Origin: Lentisphaeria bacterium
GTDB lineage: Bacteria; Verrucomicrobiota; Lentisphaeria; Victivallales; Victivallaceae
DNA: 32,847 nt
Assembly (NCBI GenBank): GCA_017508385.1
Contig: JAFVZB010000008.1
Coordinates: 1 to 32,847 of the forward strand
Direction: 5' to 3'
The position numbers and the translations under genes are program-made. Of the stretch, positions 1 through 7,261 are shown one piece after another. Below the pieces are notes generated by a model. It was given only the letters and a program-made list of their open reading frames with translations. It searched no databases and was not told where the DNA came from. Every line of letters begins with the position of its first letter. The first letter of the stretch is position 1.

Positions 1-651
1 ACGTGATTCCATAATCCACATCGTTGGGGCTTGTAGAGTTTGAGAAGTGTGCTATATTCGTCGATATAATCTCTTCGCATACGGGGTAGTTGGGGCTTAT
101 AGAGTTTGAGAAGTGTGCTATATTTATTGGATTGGCGGATACTATTCCTCCATTGTTGGGGCTTGTAGAGTTTGAGAAGTGTGCTATATTATTTGGCAAT
201 TGGCATTGATACCAGTGGTTGTTGGGGCTTGTAGAGTTTGAGAAGTGTGCTATATTTTTCTGCGGAACAGCCATTGAACGGATAAAGTTGGGGCTTGTAG
301 AGTTTGAGAAGTGTGCTATATTTTTGTAGGCTTGGTCATCATCACAGTTTTCGTTGGGGCTTGTAGAGTTTGAGAAGTGTGCTATATTACCAGCGGGTGA
401 GCCTTGCGCTGTGAGTAGTTGGGGCTTGTAGAGTTTGAGAAGTGTGCTATATTCTTCGCCATACAAGGAATAGTGAGCGATTGGTTGGGGCTTGTAGAGT
501 TTGAGAAGTGTGCTATATTTATGACGGTGTAGAAAATAAGCAGGGCGATGTTGGGGCTTGTAGAGTTTGAGAAGTGTGCTATATTAGATATAAGTTTGCT
601 TAATACCCTGCCCGAGTTGGGGCTTGTAGAGTTTGAGAAGTGTGCTATATT
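1..651 (+). CRISPR. Type II-C CRISPR array (10 repeats, open at left edge)
   Basis: Ten 36-nt repeats start at 23, 89, 155, 221, 287, 353, 418, 484, 550 and 616. The repeat begins GTTGGGGCTTGTAGAG and ends GAAGTGTGCTATATT. Nine complete spacers lie between them, eight of 30 nt and one (389-417) of 29 nt; bases 1-22 are part of a further spacer, so the array continues to the left. All repeats are identical except the second, which has A instead of G at 99. The GTTG start and ATATT end match the orientation of type II-C repeats (Neisseria type), so crRNAs are probably read on the + strand, opposite to the cas genes. The last nine bases, TGCTATATT, form an extended -10 box and TTGTAG lies 16 nt upstream of its hexamer, so each repeat may start its own transcript. 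The orientation is inferred; it is supported by pairing with the tracrRNA at 5108-5191. Confidence 0.97.
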
Positions 652-655
652 GCAT

Positions 656-679
656 CTGATATAATATGTTGAATATCAG
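656..679. repeat. 7-bp inverted repeat beside the last CRISPR repeat
   Basis: CTGATAT (656-662) and ATATCAG (673-679) are perfect inverted copies separated by 10 bases, starting four bases after the final repeat. A TATAAT hexamer (660-665) sits inside. The stretch 652-750 between array and cas2 is AT-rich and holds no gene. The site could be a protein-binding site, an array-end element or chance; no T-run follows, so it is not a typical intrinsic terminator. Confidence 0.35.
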
Positions 680-750
680 CAATGTCAATATGGTTATACT
701 TCCGAAAAAAACAATTTTAAAGCTGTTTGAAGTTGTCGTGAGCTGTTTTT

Positions 751-1077
751 TTAGAATAAAAGCAGTTGTTCCGGTTCACATTCAACTTCTTCGATGCGCT
801 TGCCGTACAGAGATACCATTTCTCCGAATTGCTTGTCTGTTACCATTAACAGGCGGACGTGTCCCCCGGGAGGTACGACCTCTTGAATGTAACGATAGTA
901 TTTTTTTGAGTTTTCTCTGCATGAGAGAAATTTTGCGTACACTGAATATTGCAGCTGGATGAATCCTTCGCTTATAATGTATTTGCGAAAGCGGGTGTAT
1001 TCACGTTTTTCTTCTTTCGTGATAGTAGGCAGATCAAACATGACCATCAGCCACATGGATTTTATCTCCGACAGCAT
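751..1077 (-). CDS. cas2: CRISPR-associated endoribonuclease Cas2
   Basis: 108-aa Cas2, the structural partner of Cas1 in the spacer-integration complex. The N-terminal strand carries MVMFDLP with Asp15, the conserved acidic residue of the Cas2 ferredoxin fold, followed by a KEEKREYTRFRKYI helix and a GFIQLQYSVY strand, all typical of type II Cas2. The length is normal for the family. The gene starts 3 bases after the cas1 stop, with AGGA just upstream of the ATG, so it is translated from the cas9-cas1-cas2 mRNA. It is the last gene of the operon; no csn2 or cas4 follows, which defines subtype II-C. About 100 bases separate its 3' end from the repeat array, and the array is probably transcribed towards it. 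Confidence 0.96.
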   Translation of the reverse strand: MLSEIKSMWLMVMFDLPTITKEEKREYTRFRKYIISEGFIQLQYSVYAKFLSCRENSKKYYRYIQEVVPPGGHVRLLMVTDKQFGEMVSLYGKRIEEVECEPEQLLLF

Positions 1078-1080
1078 TTC

Positions 1081-1959
1081 CTAATATCGTAATTTTATTT
1101 CACCGTTCTGAAATGATTCCGCAATTTGTGATGCATTGTGACGCAACAAGTCTGAAATATGCCACGTTCCATTTGAAGAACTTGTTTTTTCCAGCAATAC
1201 TCCAATCAATTTGCTTCTTAATTCACGATCTAATTCCTTGACTGGTGAATTTTCCGGATTTAATTCCGCAACTCTTTTGTCAACAATCCAGCGGTAAGGC
1301 TCCATTATATCATCAGCCAAACAATATGGATTATAACGGTTATGATGATTGATTCCTAACGTTGGATGCAGTCCGGCACCGCAGCAAGCTCTCGCCGCCA
1401 TTGCTCTTAATACTGCGTATCCGTAATTAAGCAGCATATTATTATCATTGTTGTCTCTGTTGCGTGTGAAGTGAACAGAAAATAAATTTTTCCAGTAAAT
1501 TACTGCGGCTCTGCCTTCGATATTATCTGGGTCACCAGATTTTACCATTTCACAAAGTTTAAGTAATCCGAAGTCATCACCATGTATAGATTTCAACAAA
1601 AGCCCCTGATTCTTGATTTTCTCTTTTACAATCGTTTGCCATAAACGTTTGAAAAGAGGCGCAGAAGCTGAAATTTGTGCTCTGAATCTTTCGTTTTGAA
1701 TGTAGTTGCCATTGAGCGGCAGCTGCATTGCCGTCGGTAAACGGTTGTCGCCTGAAATAACAACGATTGCTCCGCATTCGGCAAGATAAGACAGCACCGC
1801 TCCGGAAACAGAAACTGCCGGATTGGCAAGAATAAGGCATTGGATTTCTGAAACAGGAACAGTCACTTCACGGGAATCTCTGACACTTATTTTTAACAGT
1901 TTATTTTCAAGTGTCAGCTTTGCCGCCGTATCTGCAATTTCAATTATCCGGTCAGTCAT
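1081..1959 (-). CDS. cas1: CRISPR-associated integrase Cas1 (type II)
   Basis: 292-aa Cas1, the metal-dependent integrase that inserts new spacers together with Cas2. An N-terminal beta domain beginning MTDRIIEIADTAAKLTLENK is followed by the helical catalytic domain. Conserved elements are NIEGRAAVIYW with the active-site Glu near residue 148, GLHPTLGINHHN with the metal-binding His near 205, and LADDIMEPYR with the acidic residue near 217. An in-frame ATG at 1986 would add nine residues, but it has no ribosome binding site and lies deep inside cas9. The ATG at 1957-1959 has AAGAG upstream and overlaps the cas9 stop by 8 bases, which is usual translational coupling. The gene ends in TAG, which shows that TAG serves as a normal stop in this genome. 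Confidence 0.96.
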   Translation of the reverse strand: MTDRIIEIADTAAKLTLENKLLKISVRDSREVTVPVSEIQCLILANPAVSVSGAVLSYLAECGAIVVISGDNRLPTAMQLPLNGNYIQNERFRAQISASAPLFKRLWQTIVKEKIKNQGLLLKSIHGDDFGLLKLCEMVKSGDPDNIEGRAAVIYWKNLFSVHFTRNRDNNDNNMLLNYGYAVLRAMAARACCGAGLHPTLGINHHNRYNPYCLADDIMEPYRWIVDKRVAELNPENSPVKELDRELRSKLIGVLLEKTSSSNGTWHISDLLRHNASQIAESFQNGEIKLRY

Positions 1960-4900
1960 TGGCTCTTTGCAGTTCTCCGAAAACATTCATTGTATATTTT
2001 TGCATTTTTCCCTTGAACGCAGCCGATAATGTTGGTGTATACCACACTTTGGCTGCTTTTATTTCATTTTGCATTCTGGCATCAGTTATTTGTACGCAGG
2101 AAAATTGTGGCATGGAAACTCCTCTGATAATGCAGAGCAACTCCTTACCATCACGCTCCCATTTGACGATGTCGCCTTTCTGCAATGAAAACTTGAATTT
2201 CAACCCCGGCTTTTCCCGCACGAATGCCGGAAGTCCTTTTTGATTTCGCTGAACAGCATCCATAAGCGTGACGATTTCACCGACCCATTCAGTTTCATTG
2301 CCTTGCTCATCAACCTTGGCAAATATCGCCAGAATGTAATTTGAGCCGTTGGCAACTTCACGTTTGCCATCACCCTTGCCGATAGTCCTGGTCTTGACGT
2401 TTCTGCGGATGCGTACTTTTTTTATCGTATTGATAATATTTCCCTTTTTGTCTCTCATCACCGGAAGTTTTGACGGATCTCTGAAGATTTTCAGCATCGC
2501 ATCTGTAACTTCTTCAACCGATGATACACCGAGCGTTTCGAGGATTATTTTCTTTATGCTTTCATCAACGATATCTGCGACGTTTTCTTTCTTGAGAGCA
2601 TCAAGAGATATACGCATGTGCCGCTCTTCATTGCCGAAATCTTTTCCGTAGAGTGTCGCATTGTGCAACTCACCCCGCATTTTATTTACCACATGATGTG
2701 ATACGGCGGCAGAATCAAGTTTACTTTTTGCCTGCTGAAACAACGCATTATCAACGAAATTATTGTTTTCCCTGCATTTGTTACGCTCCTGAGGAGTCAT
2801 CCGTGCTGCATGACGTATCAAATCAGGAGTAGTAAGTGCTATTGTCAAGGCATCAATGGCGTGGTGTCTGTGGTCGGCTCTCACCTTTTCACCTTCACCC
2901 AACAGATGGTTTCCACCCCAAATGCGGCGTATAAGTGCAGTGCAATTTCCGGATGTGGCGAAAATTCTCTGTTTGCCATCCTTGTCGATCAGACCGCCGT
3001 AAAGTAAACCAAGATACTGCATTGCAAGTTTGCTTGCATAACGGGTATCATTCAAATTGCGTGCGAGAAATTCCTCTTGAACAACCTCTGTCTGTTCAAA
3101 AAGCTCCAATTTTCTTTCTGCAAACGCACCTTTGAAATGAGCGACTCTGGCAAGCATCTTTTCATATTCTTTACTTCCCGCAAACGCTTCGTATGGAGTT
3201 CTGTTGTTTTTGCGTGCATTATATTCACGGGTACAGAGTGTCTTATTGGCAAAAGAATCATCAAACGAGCGCGAATAAGGAATGATATGTTCTATTTCAA
3301 GTGTGCCGTTAAAGAGTTCCTGCATGGTGAATGTTTTTCCTGAATACGGACACTCAAAATTACATTCCTGCGCCAGCATCACTTTTAAGATATCGTTGCG
3401 TGAAGGTTTCTGGATTCCTGCTTCTTTGGCAATCATTTCCGCAATATCGGCACGAAGTTTTTCACGTTCTCTTATTTGACGTGTCATTTTTTCGCGTTCT
3501 TTATTGGTAGCTTTCAGATCACGGGCAAGCTCTATCCTGATTTGATCTGGTTTGCCATATCTGGCGATGATTGCATTAACAACTCTGCGCAGCTCAGTCA
3601 AAACTCTGTGCACAACCGGATTTCGCAATTCGATTCCGCTGCAATCGACCAGCGGAAGTCTGGAAAATTCCGTGCCCGGAGTTGTCGGATGATCAAGTTT
3701 CAGTTTTGTGCTCAAATCAATGCCTGCTTCCAAATCAGGCAGCATTTCCAACAACGCTTTTCTTGAGAAGGAACAGTGTTCATCTGGCAGCACTATTCCG
3801 GAAACATCTTCGATAACTTCCTCAGAAAGTCTCCAATAATTACGCAATCTTCTTTGCAAAACATCTGTTTTGGTGATTGAACCGAGATCATTGAAAAATT
3901 TCTCTTTTTCGGCGTCGGTGAGCTGTTCAGCTTTGTTTCCGAAAGCTCTGAATAAAATATTCTTTAACTCGTTGCCGTAAATCTCTTTTTCATCATCACC
4001 AAGCGTGAATTTTTCACCTTTGGCAAGTCCGGCAGCCTTTTGCAGTTTTGCCAATGCTATTTTTCCATTCTTTTTGAACAATGGAGAGTAACTGTCTAAA
4101 ATACCGATTACAGTTTGAAATTCTTCGTCGGTCAGTGAACGGATTTTCCCAGCCGAATCAATACGCAAATTACGTGCAGTGGTATAAATCCTGAAAAGTT
4201 GCGCCTCCTCCTTGGAATAAGAACATCTGGGCAACTCCGGATAAATGCGGCATTTGCCGATAAGATGTTTGCAGGATTTCAGCGGACGTTGGTAGAATAT
4301 TGCACGGTAAAGCTGTTTTTCCAACTCCTCAGAAATGATGTTTCTCTGAGCTTGACATATCTTCTTGAATTCAGTAATATACATCTCCCGAGATGTGTAT
4401 CGGCAGCGGATGCGTTCAATTTCAGGGTCAACAGAGCAGAAATATTCTCCTAATGTTCTTGCACCGGATTCTTCGATTGCTTTCTGCAAGGCGCTGATTC
4501 CGCTTTTGACAACCCCTGTTTCTTCATCTTTAGCTTCCTGTTTGCGATTGCTCAAATATCCTCTGCGTTGGGCAAGATGAAAAATAGCTCTGGCGACCTC
4601 TTCCGGAGTCAATTCCTGATCAAGAGCTTTTTTGCGATAAATATATGGTATGAGATGCGCCATCTGACGGCGATTTTCTGCTGGGAAAAGTTTTAATATT
4701 CGATTGTCGATTTCAACAAAAAATTCTGCATCAGGAGTTGTTGTCAACAATCCTCCTGATACCATCGCTTCTATGAGTTGTTCTTTTCGTTCACGTCTGC
4801 GTTTGTATTGTTCACGCAGTGCACGTTTGAGGCGGCGTTCAGCACAGCGGGAAACACCTTTGCCTGAAGAGATGTCATCATCCATTCCGGGTAGAAAAAT

Positions 4901-5005
4901 GCGGCTTCCCCAGTTGAGCAAATTTCTCTGTTTTCCCTGCTCTTCTATCAATGCCCAACCGATAGATGCAATACCCAAATCCAAGCCAAGTGTTACGAAT
5001 GCCAT
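1952..5005 (-). CDS. cas9: CRISPR-associated endonuclease Cas9, subtype II-C
   Basis: 1017-aa compact Cas9, the RNA-guided double-strand DNA nuclease. Domains in order: RuvC-I at 5-22 (GLDLGIASIGWAL, catalytic Asp9), an Arg-rich bridge helix at about 53-76 (RCAERRLKRALREQYKRRRE), a REC lobe to about 470, RuvC-II at 488-495 (IRIELARD, Glu492), HNH at about 548-605 (EIEHIIPYSRS with His573, FANK with Asn587), RuvC-III at 708-722 (RADHRHHAIDAL, His715 and Asp718), then wedge and PAM-interacting regions to the end. All nuclease residues are present, so the enzyme should be active. The size is typical of II-C (about 1000-1100 aa). ATG 5003-5005 has AAGGGGAAA upstream and the promoter at 5044-5072. 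The PAM cannot be read from the sequence. Confidence 0.98.
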   Translation of the reverse strand: MAFVTLGLDLGIASIGWALIEEQGKQRNLLNWGSRIFLPGMDDDISSGKGVSRCAERRLKRALREQYKRRRERKEQLIEAMVSGGLLTTTPDAEFFVEIDNRILKLFPAENRRQMAHLIPYIYRKKALDQELTPEEVARAIFHLAQRRGYLSNRKQEAKDEETGVVKSGISALQKAIEESGARTLGEYFCSVDPEIERIRCRYTSREMYITEFKKICQAQRNIISEELEKQLYRAIFYQRPLKSCKHLIGKCRIYPELPRCSYSKEEAQLFRIYTTARNLRIDSAGKIRSLTDEEFQTVIGILDSYSPLFKKNGKIALAKLQKAAGLAKGEKFTLGDDEKEIYGNELKNILFRAFGNKAEQLTDAEKEKFFNDLGSITKTDVLQRRLRNYWRLSEEVIEDVSGIVLPDEHCSFSRKALLEMLPDLEAGIDLSTKLKLDHPTTPGTEFSRLPLVDCSGIELRNPVVHRVLTELRRVVNAIIARYGKPDQIRIELARDLKATNKEREKMTRQIREREKLRADIAEMIAKEAGIQKPSRNDILKVMLAQECNFECPYSGKTFTMQELFNGTLEIEHIIPYSRSFDDSFANKTLCTREYNARKNNRTPYEAFAGSKEYEKMLARVAHFKGAFAERKLELFEQTEVVQEEFLARNLNDTRYASKLAMQYLGLLYGGLIDKDGKQRIFATSGNCTALIRRIWGGNHLLGEGEKVRADHRHHAIDALTIALTTPDLIRHAARMTPQERNKCRENNNFVDNALFQQAKSKLDSAAVSHHVVNKMRGELHNATLYGKDFGNEERHMRISLDALKKENVADIVDESIKKIILETLGVSSVEEVTDAMLKIFRDPSKLPVMRDKKGNIINTIKKVRIRRNVKTRTIGKGDGKREVANGSNYILAIFAKVDEQGNETEWVGEIVTLMDAVQRNQKGLPAFVREKPGLKFKFSLQKGDIVKWERDGKELLCIIRGVSMPQFSCVQITDARMQNEIKAAKVWYTPTLSAAFKGKMQKYTMNVFGELQRAND

Positions 5006-5043
5006 AGTTGTTTCCCCTTATGTTATATTTTTGAACACAAGTA

Positions 5044-5072
5044 AATATATCCGTTTTTTTTCGGATTGTCAA
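5044..5072 (-). promoter_or_regulatory. Promoter of the cas9-cas1-cas2 operon
   Basis: On the minus strand, TTGACA (5067-5072) and TATATT (5044-5049) are separated by exactly 17 bases. Transcription would start near 5037, about 30 bases before the cas9 ATG, with AGGGG at 5014-5018 as ribosome binding site. The -35 box is a perfect consensus match. It lies one base from the -35 box of the divergent tracrRNA promoter. Confidence 0.8.
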
Positions 5073-5073
5073 C

Positions 5074-5101
5074 TTGAAAAAACAACAAACAGCGTTATAT
5101 T
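5074..5101 (+). promoter_or_regulatory. Promoter of the tracrRNA
   Basis: TTGAAA (5074-5079) and TATATT (5096-5101) with a 16-base spacer. Start would fall near 5108, the first base of the anti-repeat. The same -10 hexamer appears upstream of cas9 and at the end of every CRISPR repeat. Confidence 0.75.
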
Positions 5102-5107
5102 ATTTTT

Positions 5108-5191
5108 AACTCTACAAGTCCTGATAAAGGACTGAGGGCTACTTCCTGCGGGAAGTCCTTCCTGGCGGCTCCAGCAGCCGCCTTATTTTTT
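5108..5191 (+). ncRNA. tracrRNA of the type II-C system
   Basis: Bases 5108-5125 (AACTCTACAAGTCCTGAT) pair with repeat positions 1-18 over all 18 positions: 11 consecutive Watson-Crick pairs, then a mix of Watson-Crick pairs and G-U wobbles. After the anti-repeat comes a hairpin at 5141-5156 (ACTTCC, loop TGCG, GGAAGT), with an alternative outer pairing GGACT/AGTCC (5129-5133 with 5154-5158). A 7-bp GC-rich terminator hairpin and T-run end the RNA at about 5191. The RNA is about 84 nt, short for a tracrRNA, and would need little 5' trimming. It is divergent from cas9. The pairing also fixes the array as + strand. Ends are predicted, not measured. Confidence 0.9.
5164..5191 (+). terminator. 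Intrinsic terminator of the tracrRNA
   Basis: GGCGGCT (5164-5170), loop CCAGC, AGCCGCC (5176-5182), then TTATTTTTT. The perfect 7-bp GC-rich stem with a T-run is a textbook Rho-independent terminator and also forms the last tracrRNA hairpin. Between here and 5247 there is only a weak, mismatched hairpin (5209-5238) near the 3' end of the GH2 gene. Confidence 0.9.
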
Positions 5192-5246
5192 CCCTTTTCT
5201 CAAGCAGCAAACACACCGTTTTTTGGAATGGGGTGTTTGGGCTTTA

Positions 5247-7031
5247 TTATTTGAAGCGGTTAGGCTCTTTGCCGAAGATGGCGGCGTAGTCCTCTTCTTT
5301 GCATTTCGGAATGCGGTCGTAGGTGTAAAGTCCGTTTTTTTCCTGCTCTACATCGGTGAGCTGGGTATAGGTGTAACCTGAAAGACGCTCATCTTTGTTC
5401 ATCAATTCCACCTGCGGAGCTATGCGGTCGAGAAGATCCTGCTGAGTTTCAAGCATGAGTCCGCCGTATCCCCAGCTTTTGTCGTTGGGATCACGGAACT
5501 CGGCAGGAATATATTTGAAGCCTCCGAACTCATCGACAAGACAGGGCTGTCCATCGTACTCGACTTCGTTTTTCTCGTGGTGGCGTTTGAACTCCTTGCC
5601 CGAAACCTCATCTTTCTGCAGACGCTCGGCAAGCTGTTCGACGGTGGGAACGTAACAGTGGATGGTCCACAAATCAGTTTTGATGTGATCCCAGCCGCTG
5701 GTCTCGTTTACCGGACGGGTCGGGTCGAGTTGCTTTGTCAGGTCGTAGAGATAGGTGATGTAGTCGCTGTAACGGGTGAGCTTTTTGACGATGGGATGTG
5801 TTTCGTTCTGCGGAACCCATGCGATGATCGAAGGATGGTTGAAGTCACGCTCGATTTCATCGCTCCACTCACGCAGATGATTGTTGACAGACTCAAAATA
5901 GTTTGCATCGCCATAATAAAGGTCGCGGGTACACGAAAGTCCCCAGGTCGGAAACTCTCCCCAGGTGAGATAGCCGTGTTTGTCGGCGTAGTAATGGTAG
6001 CGTGGTTCAAACACCTTCTGGTGAAGTCTTGCTCCGTTGAAACCGCAGCGCATCGAGCGGAGAATATCATTTTCGAGCTCCTGATCACAGGGAGCAGTCC
6101 AGAGGCTGTCGGGCCAGAAGCCCTGATCGAGAACAAATCTCAGGTAAACCTCTTTGTTGTTGAGGAACATTTTGTTGCCCTCAATGTGGATTTTTCTCAA
6201 TCCTGCGTAGGATTTTACCACATCGTCAATGTTGCCGTTTTCATCCCTCACAGTATAAACTATATCATAGAGAAACGGTGATTCAGGACTCCATGCTTTG
6301 GGCTCATCAAGGACGATTTCCATTGATGCTCCTGAATTTGCTGCCATGCTCTTTTTGGCGCAGCTTTTGCCGTTGTCGAAAATTTCAACTTCAAAAGTAC
6401 AGCCGCGCTTCTCAGCGTAGAATTTCGGAGTGAAAATAAATTTCCCTCCGTCAAAATCGGGAGTGATACGGCATGATTTGACTCCGAACATACCGCATGA
6501 TTCCAGATCAACGGTCTGCCAGATGCCGGTCGAGCGGGTGTAAACGCAGTTGTGTGAGTGGTATTCCGGACTCTGTTTTCCGGCACCCTGAGTATTGCTT
6601 CTGAGCAAATCAGTGACTCCGACAACAAGATCGTACTCTTCACCGGGAGTGACCTCTTTGGTGAGATCAACTGCAAACGGAGTCGAGCCTCCGACATGGC
6701 GGAAAACTTTTTTGCCGTTGATGAATATTTCTGCTATGAAATCGACTGCTCCGAAGTTGAGTATGATGCGGCGGTTCTTCCAATCGGCAGGAATGGCAAG
6801 TTTGCGATGGTAGAACATTGATTCAATAAAATCGGTATATTCAACTCCGGAAAGTTTGCTTTCAGGTACAAAAGGCACGGTTATTTCATTTTTGAAACCG
6901 GTGCTCTTGAATACTTCACGTTCGATTCCGCTTCTGCCAAAATCAAATTCATAACTCCATGTGCCGTTGAGGTTGATCCAGTTTTTGCGTTCAAACTGCG
7001 GACGGGGATATTCCGGTCTGGGTATATTCAT
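5247..7031 (-). CDS. Glycoside hydrolase family 2 protein (beta-galactosidase/glucuronidase type)
   Basis: 594-aa GH2 enzyme that removes a non-reducing terminal sugar from beta-glycosides with retention. The order is a jelly-roll sugar-binding domain (about 1-175, with LNGTWSYEFDFG and the INGKKVFRHVGGSTPF turn), an immunoglobulin-like domain (about 180-282), and a TIM barrel from about 285. WVPQNE places the acid/base Glu at 410, and VDEFGGF places the nucleophile at 501. The C-terminal GYTYTQLTDVEQEKNG is typical of small cytoplasmic GH2 enzymes. No signal peptide is visible, so it probably acts on imported oligosaccharides. It is a single gene on the minus strand, divergent from a sugar isomerase at 7262, with a 230-base shared upstream region. 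Whether it cleaves galactosides, glucuronides or mannosides cannot be decided by eye. Confidence 0.92.
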   Translation of the reverse strand: MNIPRPEYPRPQFERKNWINLNGTWSYEFDFGRSGIEREVFKSTGFKNEITVPFVPESKLSGVEYTDFIESMFYHRKLAIPADWKNRRIILNFGAVDFIAEIFINGKKVFRHVGGSTPFAVDLTKEVTPGEEYDLVVGVTDLLRSNTQGAGKQSPEYHSHNCVYTRSTGIWQTVDLESCGMFGVKSCRITPDFDGGKFIFTPKFYAEKRGCTFEVEIFDNGKSCAKKSMAANSGASMEIVLDEPKAWSPESPFLYDIVYTVRDENGNIDDVVKSYAGLRKIHIEGNKMFLNNKEVYLRFVLDQGFWPDSLWTAPCDQELENDILRSMRCGFNGARLHQKVFEPRYHYYADKHGYLTWGEFPTWGLSCTRDLYYGDANYFESVNNHLREWSDEIERDFNHPSIIAWVPQNETHPIVKKLTRYSDYITYLYDLTKQLDPTRPVNETSGWDHIKTDLWTIHCYVPTVEQLAERLQKDEVSGKEFKRHHEKNEVEYDGQPCLVDEFGGFKYIPAEFRDPNDKSWGYGGLMLETQQDLLDRIAPQVELMNKDERLSGYTYTQLTDVEQEKNGLYTYDRIPKCKEEDYAAIFGKEPNRFK

Positions 7032-7186
7032 TTTTTATCTTTCATGTATTGTTCGTAAATTTTGACATTGATATACTATATACCGGTATTGCAAAAAAAG
7101 AAATATGTTTTTTTGTGATAAAGATGTGTATTTTTCGCAAAATTGAATTTTTTTTACAATTAGACGTAAAAAAGTCAGCAGACAGG

Positions 7187-7215
7187 TTGTATTTTTTCAT
7201 CTTTTAATCTATATT
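7187..7215 (+). promoter_or_regulatory. Promoter for the 7262 isomerase gene
   Basis: TTGTAT (7187-7192) and TATATT (7210-7215) are 17 bases apart. Start near 7222 gives a 40-base leader with GAGGAGAGAG before the ATG. The rest of 7032-7186 is AT-rich and contains a 10-bp palindrome ATACCGGTAT (7080-7089) that could be an operator; no clear promoter for the divergent GH2 gene was found. Confidence 0.6.
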
Positions 7216-7261
7216 TTATCAGACTGTTTTTTTACTGGCACAAAATGAGGAGAGAGTCAAT

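Noticed and set aside
23..651. Self-targeting spacers
   Set aside because: No spacer was seen to match elsewhere in the window by eye; a real search of the genome and phage databases is needed for any protospacer.
1960..1986. Longer Cas1 start at 1986
   Set aside because: No ribosome binding site, extra residues not seen in Cas1, and the ATG at 1959 overlaps the cas9 stop in the usual manner.
5209..5238. Hairpin AAACACACC/GGGGTGTTT as terminator of the GH2 gene
   Set aside because: One internal mismatch, a large loop and no real T-run on either strand.
5577..6281. 234-codon rightward open frame inside the GH2 gene
   Set aside because: Antisense to a clear GH2 enzyme with both catalytic Glu residues; no ribosome binding site or family resemblance.
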